From Alphaproteobacteria bacterium (lineage in GTDB: Bacteria > Pseudomonadota > Alphaproteobacteria > Acetobacterales > Acetobacteraceae), in contig JAFKFI010000069.1 of NCBI GenBank assembly GCA_017307285.1, positions 35,683 to 99,682 of the forward strand: 64,000 nt of DNA, in the 5' to 3' direction. The notes below the pieces were generated by a model that worked only from the letters and a program-made list of their open reading frames with translations, did not search any database and was not told where the DNA came from. Below, piece by piece: positions 57,528 to 64,000 of the stretch (the stretch's first letter is position 1; each line of letters begins with the position of its first letter). The translations under genes were made by a program, and so were the position numbers.

Positions 57528-59564
57528 ATGGCGATTACGCCCACCTATCCTGGCATCTACATCGAGGAGCTGCCGAGCCCGGTTCACACTATTGCCGGCG
57601 TGGCAACCTCGATCACCGCGTTTGTTGGCTTCACCGCGCGCGGCATCGACAACCGGGCGGAGCGCATCCTGAGTTTCTCCGACTACGAGCGCCAGTTCGG
57701 CGGCATCGACACGACGAGCGAGGTCTCGTACGCGGTGCAGCAATTCTTCGCCAATGGCGGGGCGCAGGGCTATGTCGTGCGCGTCCCGCATATCGGCGCG
57801 CTCGGAGCCAAAGTGACGTTCGCCAATTTGGTGTTCACTGCATTGAGCAGCGGCGCCTGGGCCAACGGCAACCTGTTGATCGATGTCGACTACGACGGGG
57901 TGGACCAAACGGCGGAGGCAACCGCTTTCAATTTGTCGATCACCAATCTCGAGGACGGCACGGCGGAGTACTTCCCCTCCGTCTCGCTCAATCTCAACAA
58001 GACCAGCTATGTGCTGGCCGTGGTGAACGACCCGGACACCGGCTCTCAGCTGGTCAACGTCGATCTTGTCGCACCCTGGCCTGGCGGCAATCCGCCGGCT
58101 AACCCGCCGGTGCGTAGCGGCGTGACTGGGGCAGCGCTCGCTCTCAACGCCGCCAAGGTGCCGACCGCGGTGAACACCGCAATCGGTGGCAGCACCACGT
58201 CCACTACGGCAAATGATGACTATTCGCTGGTGCTCTCGACCTCGCAGCCGGCCACGGCGCCCGCGCCGCTGCCGCTCACGATCAAGGTCTTCGCCAAGAA
58301 TGGTCCGATCCCGCAAACGGTTGCCAGTCTCGCCTCGCGCGTCGAGCAGACGATCAACGCCAATCTCGCGGTAAACTGGCCGGGTGCGTCGGTGCGCTGC
58401 GCGGCGGTGGACGGTGGCGGCGGCAATCTGGCGATTCGTGTCGTAGGGTTCCTACCCGGCCACGAAGATGCGGAGCTCAGCTTCGCCGCTCCCGCCGGCC
58501 CGCTCAAGGACGCCGCAACGCCGCTCGGCCTCGCCGCGCTGTCGAGCACAAACGTCGCGCACTACACCCTCGGCACCACGAACACGTTCGGTTCGCAGAC
58601 CGCCTCGGCCGCGGGCAGCGACGGCACCGGATTGCCGGGCACCACGCAGCTGGTGGGCGACGAGATTTCGTTCACTGGCATCTACGCGTTGCGCAAGGTC
58701 GATCTGTTCAACCTGCTGAGCATTCCCGACGCAACACGCGCTGCTCCGGGCAATCCGAACGCGCTCGATCCGACGGTCGACCCAAACAGCATCTACGGCG
58801 CCGCGATCAGCCTATGCCAGCAGTCCCGCGCCATGCTGCTGCTCGACCCGCCGCCCTTTGTGCGCGATGTCGCCTCGGCGGTGGATTGGAAGAGCACCGG
58901 CCTCACGGTGCATCAGGAGAATGGGGTCGCGTATTTTCCGCGCCTGCGTCTGCCCGATCCTGCGAACAACTACCAGCTCCGCACCTTTGCGCCATCGGGC
59001 GTGGTGGCCGGACTATACGCGCGGATCGACAGCACACGCGGGGTTTGGAAGGCGCCGGCCGGCACCGAGGCGACGCTCACCGGTGTGCAGGGCGCCGTCT
59101 ACAAGCTCAGCGATCCCGAGAACGGCGTACTCAACCCACTCGGCCTCAATTGCTTCCGCATCTTCCCGATTTACGGACCAGTCGCGTGGGGCGCCCGCAC
59201 CCTGGTCGGCTCCGACGCCGAGGGCAATCAGTGGAAATACGTGCCCGTGCGCCGCCTCGCGCTCTACATCGAGGAGAGCCTGTATCGCGGCACCAAATGG
59301 GCGGTGTTCGAGCCGAACGACGAGCCGCTCTGGGCGCAGCTCCGGCTCAACATCGGCTCCTTCATGCACGATCTGTTCCGGCGCGGCGCGTTCCAGGGCA
59401 GCTCGCCGAAGGACGCCTATCTGGTGAAGTGCGACAAGGACACCACGACGCAAAACGACATCGACCGCGGCATCGTCAATATTCTGGTCGGGTTCGCACC
59501 GCTGAAGCCGGCGGAGTTCGTGGTGATCCAGATCCAGCAGCTTGCGGGCCAGCTGCAGACCTGA
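57528..59564 (+). CDS. Contractile injection system sheath protein
   Basis: The outer contractile sheath of the particle, 678 aa. YPGIYIEELPSPVHTIAGVA at the N terminus and FVGFTARG follow the phage/eCIS sheath pattern, with FFANGGAQGYVVRVP. The conserved assembly domain is C-terminal (about 430-678: AMLLLDPPPFV, NPLGLNCFRIFPIYGPVAWG, VPVRRLALYIEESLYRGTKW, VNILVGFAPLKPAEFVVI). About residues 95-400 are a Thr/Ala/Asn-rich insertion that makes it far longer than the 350-500 aa of PVC, Afp or MAC sheaths. Only one sheath gene is present so far. Confidence 0.95.
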   Translation: MAITPTYPGIYIEELPSPVHTIAGVATSITAFVGFTARGIDNRAERILSFSDYERQFGGIDTTSEVSYAVQQFFANGGAQGYVVRVPHIGALGAKVTFANLVFTALSSGAWANGNLLIDVDYDGVDQTAEATAFNLSITNLEDGTAEYFPSVSLNLNKTSYVLAVVNDPDTGSQLVNVDLVAPWPGGNPPANPPVRSGVTGAALALNAAKVPTAVNTAIGGSTTSTTANDDYSLVLSTSQPATAPAPLPLTIKVFAKNGPIPQTVASLASRVEQTINANLAVNWPGASVRCAAVDGGGGNLAIRVVGFLPGHEDAELSFAAPAGPLKDAATPLGLAALSSTNVAHYTLGTTNTFGSQTASAAGSDGTGLPGTTQLVGDEISFTGIYALRKVDLFNLLSIPDATRAAPGNPNALDPTVDPNSIYGAAISLCQQSRAMLLLDPPPFVRDVASAVDWKSTGLTVHQENGVAYFPRLRLPDPANNYQLRTFAPSGVVAGLYARIDSTRGVWKAPAGTEATLTGVQGAVYKLSDPENGVLNPLGLNCFRIFPIYGPVAWGARTLVGSDAEGNQWKYVPVRRLALYIEESLYRGTKWAVFEPNDEPLWAQLRLNIGSFMHDLFRRGAFQGSSPKDAYLVKCDKDTTTQNDIDRGIVNILVGFAPLKPAEFVVIQIQQLAGQLQT

Positions 59565-59594
59565 CGCGCAACAGCCGATCGAAGGACCAGGCTC

Positions 59595-60116
59595 ATGGCG
59601 GAATTCGTCGTCAACCCGCAGCGGTTTGACCCATACAAGAACTTCAAGTTCCGGGTACGCTGGGACGGACGCTACGTCGCCGGCATCAGCAAGGTATCCG
59701 CGCTGAAACGAACCACCGAAGTCGTGAAGCACCGGGAGGGTGGCGATCCTTCAACCAGCCGCAAATCGCCCGGACGCACCGAATTCGACGCGATTACTCT
59801 GGAGCGCGGCGTCACCCACGACCTCGAATTCGAGAATTGGGCGAGCAAGGTGTGGCAGTTGCAAGCCTCGCTCGGCAGCGAAGTGTCGCTGGCGGATTTC
59901 CGCAAGGACGTGATCCTCGACTTCTACAATGAGGCCGGCCAGCTTGCGATTTCATACAAGGTGTTCCGCTGCTGGGTGTCGGAATACCAAGCGCTGCCTG
60001 ATCTTGATGCGAACGCCAATGCCGTCGCGATCCAGCACATCAAGCTCGAGAACGAGGGCTGGCAACGCGACCAAGCAGTGGTTGAGCCTGCCGAGCCCAC
60101 GCTGGTGCCGGCTTAG
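59595..60116 (+). CDS. Contractile injection system inner tube protein (gp19-like)
   Basis: The 173-aa inner tube subunit. FVVNPQRFDPYKNFKFRVRW, VAGISKVSALKRTTEVVKHR and ITLERGVTHDLEFENWASKV match the T4 gp19-like tube family of eCIS. The C terminus carries a short Pro/Val/Glu tail (EPAEPTLVPA). It stacks inside the sheath and forms the channel. It lies 30 bp after the sheath gene, as in other eCIS loci. Confidence 0.94.
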   Translation: MAEFVVNPQRFDPYKNFKFRVRWDGRYVAGISKVSALKRTTEVVKHREGGDPSTSRKSPGRTEFDAITLERGVTHDLEFENWASKVWQLQASLGSEVSLADFRKDVILDFYNEAGQLAISYKVFRCWVSEYQALPDLDANANAVAIQHIKLENEGWQRDQAVVEPAEPTLVPA

Positions 60117-60148
60117 CCACGACCCATCATCGCGGGCACGAGTGCGCC

Positions 60149-60904
60149 ATGCATTCACCAGTGTTTCCCGACGGGGCCGATCCGACAGGCGCTGTGCGGA
60201 CCCTGTCGGGCGAGGCGCTGCTCGCGACATGGGAGCGCTGCAGCGCCGGAACGCCATCCTCGCGCGCGCTCGCCATGCTGTGTGCCGGCCGCCCAACGCT
60301 CGCGCACGCTGACGCGGCGGCGCTCTCGCTGGCGACACGCGATGCGGCGCTCCTCGAGTTGCACGCAAGCAAATTCGGCCCGGATCTGTCCGCATTCGTC
60401 GCCTGCGATGCCTGCGGTGAGCGATTGGAGTTCGAGTTGCGGACGGCCGATATCGCCGCGACATTGCAAGCGGCTGACGTAAGCGACACGATGATGCTGG
60501 ACGGCGTCATGCTGCGGCTGCGTATGGCAAACACGATCGACATTGCCGAGGCCGCTGCTGCCTCCGATCTCGAGGCGGCGCACGACGTGCTGCTCGCGCG
60601 CTGCACCGAAGGGGTGAACCCCGCCGAACTGCCGGATGCGTTGCGCGATGCGGTGCTTGCCCGGCTCGAGGCAATGCACGAGGCGGCGGAAATTTCGTTC
60701 TCGCTCGGCTGCCCGGCCTGCGCCGCGCGTCAGGCGATCCAGTTCGACATCGCGAGTTTCCTGTGGGCTGAAATCCGCCACGCCGCCCGCAACCTGCTCG
60801 ACGATGTACACGAACTCGCCTGGGCCTATGGCTGGGCCGAAAGCGCGATCCTGGCGATGAGCCCGCAGCGACGTGCGGCCTATCTCGAGCGGGTGCGTGG
60901 ATGA
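60149..60904 (+). CDS. eCIS protein with two CxxC pairs, possible T4 gp26-like baseplate protein
   Basis: A 251-aa protein. The N-terminal half begins LSGEALLATWERCSAGTPSS and SRALAMLCAG. Two CxxC pairs, FVACDACGERLEFEL (about residues 91-94) and LGCPACAARQAIQF (about 190-193), could bind one zinc ion. The helical C-terminal half ends MSPQRRAAYLERVRG. Resemblance to T4 gp26-type baseplate proteins (T4_baseplate family) is suggested by length, position after the tube and the CxxC layout but is not certain. Its last 4 bp overlap the next gene (ATGA). Confidence 0.6.
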   Translation: MHSPVFPDGADPTGAVRTLSGEALLATWERCSAGTPSSRALAMLCAGRPTLAHADAAALSLATRDAALLELHASKFGPDLSAFVACDACGERLEFELRTADIAATLQAADVSDTMMLDGVMLRLRMANTIDIAEAAAASDLEAAHDVLLARCTEGVNPAELPDALRDAVLARLEAMHEAAEISFSLGCPACAARQAIQFDIASFLWAEIRHAARNLLDDVHELAWAYGWAESAILAMSPQRRAAYLERVRG

Positions 60905-61629
60905 GCGGCAGCCTTGCCCGGTTGGTGCTGCGGGCGCAGGGGCGTCTGCCCGTCGCCGAACCGCTGCTGCCCTCGCGCTATGCTGCCGCTCCGCAGGCGG
61001 GATTCTCCGAGGAGATCGGGATCGAAGCGGCCGCGCAAATGCCGTCCAGCCCTCGCGAGCCAGAGATATCGGCCGCCCCGATAGTGCCAGCCCCAGTGCC
61101 GGGACCGAAACCAACTACGTCGCGTCGGTTGGCGGACGCGCGGTTGGAATCCATTGTCGAGACGCGCGGTGCTCCGTCGATTGTGGAATCGCGAACGACA
61201 AGCCCGGCTTCGGAGCCCGGCCCGCCGACTGTCACAGAGCGCCCGGCTGCCGAGCCGCCGTCGGCGGGCTGGATTTCCAGTCGGCCAGAATCCGCACGCG
61301 CCGTGCCGTCAGGGTCACCGCACCAGTCCGATGCGCCGGCGCTGCCGGCAGCGACGGCGACAGCAATCCAGTCAGGAACGCAGAATTCCAATCGTAGCCG
61401 GTCGCCAAGAATTTCTCCGTTTCTCGCCCGAGAGGCTGCGCTCCCCGCTACCCGCTCCGCCAGAATGGACACTCGACGCTCGGAAACGCCGGCGTCCGCG
61501 CCGGACGTGCAGATCAGCATCGGCCGAGTTGAAGTCCACGCTGCGCCCGTAGGCCCTGCTCCGGTGCGCGCCTTGCCAGCCCGGCATTCTGGGCTGTCGC
61601 TCGCCGATTATCTGGCGCGGCGGCGATGA
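60901..61629 (+). CDS. Pro/Ser/Ala-rich disordered eCIS protein
   Basis: A 242-aa protein without recognised fold. A short conserved-looking N terminus SLARLVLRAQGRLPVAEPLL and C terminus VQISIGRVEVHA ... LSLADYLARRR bracket about 160 residues of Pro, Ser, Ala, Thr and Arg. Ends with anchor-like motifs and a disordered middle suggest a flexible linker or scaffold between baseplate parts. It overlaps neighbours on both sides by 4 bp, so it is co-translated with them. Probably structural rather than an effector. Confidence 0.72.
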   Translation: MSGSLARLVLRAQGRLPVAEPLLPSRYAAAPQAGFSEEIGIEAAAQMPSSPREPEISAAPIVPAPVPGPKPTTSRRLADARLESIVETRGAPSIVESRTTSPASEPGPPTVTERPAAEPPSAGWISSRPESARAVPSGSPHQSDAPALPAATATAIQSGTQNSNRSRSPRISPFLAREAALPATRSARMDTRRSETPASAPDVQISIGRVEVHAAPVGPAPVRALPARHSGLSLADYLARRR

Positions 61630-62828
61630 GCGATTTCCTCGCCATCGGAGGCGTCACGGCGGTGCTGCGATGGATGCTGCGTGACGCGCTCACCAGCAGC
61701 GGGCTCGACACGGTGGTTGGTGTCACGCCCACGGTGAGCGCGCTGCCGCCCGACCGCATCGTCGTCGGCGCCACCGGCAACGTCGAGCTGCCGGAGCGGG
61801 ACGGCGGCGGGCGGCGGCTCACCGTGCCGCCGCTTGCGCTCGACCTGCACTACCTGCTCTCCGCCTACGGGCCGAATGAGATGGACGGCGAAATCCTGCT
61901 TGGCTGGGCGATGCAGCTCTTGCACGAGCAGCCGGTGCTGAGCCGCGATCTGGTACAGACCGCGCTCACCGGCACGCGCACGCAGCCTGGCGCGACGAGT
62001 GAGATGCAGGCTGTCGGGCTCAGCACCCTTGCCGATCAGGCTGAGCTGGTGAAGCTCTCGCCGCAATCGCTCACCACCGAGGAGGTCTACCGGCTCTGGC
62101 CGGCGTTCAACGCGCATTACCGCGCGACCGCCGCTTATCTTGCCACCGTGGTGCTGATCCAGCGCCAGCGCCCGACACGCATCGCCCTGCCGGTGCAGGT
62201 ACGGAACATCCTGGTGCAGCCGATGGAGCAGCCGGTGATTGAGGACGTGTCGCCCGGCATGGTGACGACCGGCGAGCAGCTTACCATTCGCGGCCGTCAC
62301 TTCGTCGGCGAGGATGTCGCCGACACGCTGGTGAGCTTCGATGACGGCACGCAGGTTCCACCCGACACCGTGCAGGATGGTGCGGTGCGCGTCACCGTCC
62401 CTGCGGCCTTGCTCGCCGGTGTACGCGGCGTGCAGATCACTCGCAACGTGCGCTTCGGCACCCCCACCGACCCACACCGCGGTTTCGACTCCAACATGGC
62501 CAGCTTCATGCTGCTGCCGACCATCACCGCACCGCCCGCGACGACACAGGTGGGAACCACGCTTACTCTCACGGTCAACCCGCCGGTCGGCCGTCGCCAG
62601 CGCGCCGCCGTGCTGATTGGCAGCCAGTCCGTCGAAATCGATCCGCGCCCGCTTTCAGCTCCTTCCACATCCGCGACGCTCGATTTTCCGTTGCCAGCCG
62701 ACTTCGTGCCGGTCCCCGCGCCAGGCCAGCCGCTGCGCGTGCGGATCGACGGCGCAGAGAGCCGCGTGACGTTGAACAGCGCGCTCGTCCCGCCCGCTTA
62801 TGTGCCGCGCATCGTGGTGACGCCGTGA
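61626..62828 (+). CDS. Pvc16/DUF4255 cap protein with TIG-like region
   Basis: A 400-aa protein. The N-terminal half is the Pvc16/DUF4255 domain (FLAIGGVTAVLRWMLRDALTS, LTVPPLALDLHYLLSAYG, LLGWAMQLLHEQPVLSRDLV), the tube terminator cap of eCIS. From about residue 200 the sequence PVIEDVSPGMVTTGEQLTI RGRHF resembles an Ig/TIG domain, with more beta-rich sequence to the end. This domain is found at the far end of the tube in PVC and related particles. The last 4 bp overlap the ATPase gene. Confidence 0.86.
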   Translation: MSDFLAIGGVTAVLRWMLRDALTSSGLDTVVGVTPTVSALPPDRIVVGATGNVELPERDGGGRRLTVPPLALDLHYLLSAYGPNEMDGEILLGWAMQLLHEQPVLSRDLVQTALTGTRTQPGATSEMQAVGLSTLADQAELVKLSPQSLTTEEVYRLWPAFNAHYRATAAYLATVVLIQRQRPTRIALPVQVRNILVQPMEQPVIEDVSPGMVTTGEQLTIRGRHFVGEDVADTLVSFDDGTQVPPDTVQDGAVRVTVPAALLAGVRGVQITRNVRFGTPTDPHRGFDSNMASFMLLPTITAPPATTQVGTTLTLTVNPPVGRRQRAAVLIGSQSVEIDPRPLSAPSTSATLDFPLPADFVPVPAPGQPLRVRIDGAESRVTLNSALVPPAYVPRIVVTP

Positions 62829-64000
62829 CGATGGTGGCCGAGGTTTGGCAGGCGGCGAACCAGGCGGCGCTGGTCGCTGCACTGCATCCGGTCTACGCCT
62901 CGCTCTGCCGGCATGCCGAAAAGCCGGAACCCGCCGACCCGGCCACAGCAGCGCCAGCGCTCGATCCGCCGGCCGCGATCGACGTGCTGAGCGCCATGTT
63001 TGCGCTGAGCCCATTCGAGCGCGCCGTCCTGCTGCTGTGCGCTGGCGTCGAGCTGGAGGGACGTTTCGTCGAGATGTGCGCCGCCGCGCAGGGCGACCCG
63101 CGACGGGGGTTCGCAACATTCGGCCTCGCCCTCGCCGCGCTGCCTGACGCGCATTGGAGCGCGCTGTCGCGCGACCGGCCGCTGAGATACTGGCGTCTGG
63201 TGGAGATCGCGCCGGGCGACACGCTGACCGGTGCGCCACTACGGATTGACGAACGCATCCTGCACCTGCTCGCCGGCGTGCAGAGCAACGACGAGCGGCT
63301 GGATGGCGTAATCGCACCGATGCCCGAAGCAGTGTCTGTGCCGGCCTGGATCGGTGACGCGGCCGAGGCCGCCGCTCGTGCCCTGGGTGCGCCCGATGGT
63401 CGCGTGCTGCTGACCGGCCGAAGCGCCGCGGATCGCGCACTGGCCGCTGCCGAGGCACTGCGTCTCGCGGGATTGGTTCCCCGGCTGCTGCGCGCGGCAG
63501 ATATTCCGCCCACCGCGCCGGAGCGCGAGGCGCTGGCGCGGCAATGGAGCCGCGAGGCGCGGCTCGCTCATTCGGGCCTTTGCGTGCGAGTCGCCGATAG
63601 TGCGGAGACCCGGCCTCTGCTCGCCTTGCTTGCGCGCATCGACGTTCCCGTCCTGGTCGAGGCGGACGAAGCGGCGTTACCCGACGGGCTCGCGGCGGTG
63701 CGGATCGCGGTGCCGACACCCTCGGCGGCGGAGCGGCGGCAGATTTGGGCCGACAGCATAGGGGCGCCGGTCGCCGCACGTATGAACGGCGCTCTCGACG
63801 CAGTGGCCGACCAGTTCAGCCTGGACACCCCGACCATCCGTGCGGCCGGCGTCGCGCTCGGCCTACTCGACGCCGACGGCGAGGCGCTCGGCCGCGCCGC
63901 CTGGCGCATCGGCCGCGCCCACGCGCGCCGCTCAATGGAACAGCTCGCCCGCCACATCGAGCCGATGGCCGATTGGGACAGCCTGGTGCTGCCCGAGGCG
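62825..64000 (+). CDS. eCIS AAA ATPase, N-terminal part (Pvc15-like; cut by window edge)
   Basis: The first 390 codons of a large ATPase that continues past 64000; no stop occurs to the edge. The visible region is a helical/winged domain followed by an ATPase-like but catalytically degenerate domain (LLTGRSAADRAL in place of a P-loop, VLVEADEAALPD in the Walker B position), then LARHIEPMADWDSLVLPEA, the stretch that normally precedes the true AAA domain. Start GTG 62825 overlaps the Pvc16 stop (GTGA); ATG 62831 is the alternative. In PVC and Afp this ATPase is needed for particle assembly or release. Confidence 0.85.
   Translation, partial: MTMVAEVWQAANQAALVAALHPVYASLCRHAEKPEPADPATAAPALDPPAAIDVLSAMFALSPFERAVLLLCAGVELEGRFVEMCAAAQGDPRRGFATFGLALAALPDAHWSALSRDRPLRYWRLVEIAPGDTLTGAPLRIDERILHLLAGVQSNDERLDGVIAPMPEAVSVPAWIGDAAEAAARALGAPDGRVLLTGRSAADRALAAAEALRLAGLVPRLLRAADIPPTAPEREALARQWSREARLAHSGLCVRVADSAETRPLLALLARIDVPVLVEADEAALPDGLAAVRIAVPTPSAAERRQIWADSIGAPVAARMNGALDAVADQFSLDTPTIRAAGVALGLLDADGEALGRAAWRIGRAHARRSMEQLARHIEPMADWDSLVLPEA

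Noticed and set aside
57282..58316. 344-codon minus-strand frame at the start of the eCIS
   Set aside because: Overlaps the sheath gene and the upstream gap, with an Arg/Asp/Val/Glu-rich pattern and no recognisable domain; the sheath frame has clear structural motifs.
62655..63779. 374-codon minus-strand frame over the eCIS ATPase
   Set aside because: Arg/Pro/Ala-rich shadow; the plus strand is the uninterrupted continuation of the eCIS operon.
57528..64000. Prophage or R-type tailocin
   Set aside because: Sheath and tube alone would fit, but the DUF4255/Pvc16 protein and the large eCIS ATPase are not found in those systems, and no capsid, terminase, holin or endolysin gene is in view.

Overview
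The window looks like chromosomal DNA of a high-GC alphaproteobacterium, most likely of the Acetobacteraceae/Rhodospirillales. The evidence is uniformly GC-rich coding sequence, an Acetobacteraceae-like porin, and gene order typical of alphaproteobacterial replication origins (leuS-lptE-holA, parB-parA-rsmG-mnmG-mnmE, and rho-hemJ-hemH-hemE followed by the PPDK/PEP-synthase regulator gene). No rRNA, IS element, integrase or CRISPR array was seen. There is one tRNA gene, tRNA-Ala(GGC).

Layout. 0-9.5 kb: metal handling and envelope genes: cueR/copA divergent pair with a CueR-type promoter, a ROK kinase with a MarR regulator, NIPSNAP, a chromate transporter behind an atypical NRAMP-family transporter with a structured leader, and a large porin. 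9.8-17.9 kb: a YggS-type PLP protein, the Kup potassium transporter, a DUF3576 lipoprotein, leuS, lptE and holA. 17.9-23.6 kb: the partition and tRNA-modification block parB-parA-rsmG-mnmG-mnmE, with two parS-like sites inside the 5' end of rsmG. 23.7-50.2 kb: a mixed accessory block (thioredoxin-fold proteins, an ArsR/SRPBCC/VOC/DUF899/GST cluster, a B12-binding radical SAM enzyme, a zinc-ribbon/cyclase/ATPase regulator, aminotransferase, surE, two MFS transporters, a cold-shock protein, FkbM methyltransferase, a glycosyltransferase-methyltransferase fusion, tRNA-Ala, scoAB, ahcY, RNase T2, small lipoproteins). 50.3-54.3 kb: rho-hemJ-hemH-hemE on the minus strand. 54.33-54.62 kb: a non-coding stretch with DnaA-box-like sequences, placed exactly where Caulobacter and other alphaproteobacteria carry oriC. 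54.6-64 kb: every gene is on the plus strand: the PPDK/PEPS regulator, a YidB-like protein, an aldo/keto reductase, and then a contractile injection system that runs off the right edge.

The most notable system is that last one (57.5-64.0 kb): an extracellular contractile injection system (eCIS, the PVC/Afp/MAC type of phage-tail-like particle). It has an unusually long single sheath protein, an inner tube protein, a cysteine-paired protein that may be gp26-like, a disordered Pro/Ser/Ala-rich protein, a Pvc16/DUF4255 cap protein with a TIG-like segment, and the N-terminal part of the large eCIS ATPase. The last four genes are translationally coupled. It sits only about 3 kb from the predicted origin, where other alphaproteobacteria carry maf-aroE-coaE-dnaQ.

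Genes left of the predicted origin are mostly on the minus strand and those to the right are all on the plus strand, as expected if replication starts near 54.5 kb. The parS sites, parAB and the origin are therefore parts of one chromosome replication and segregation region, which accessory DNA has expanded between mnmE and rho and again after the PPDK/PEPS regulator gene.
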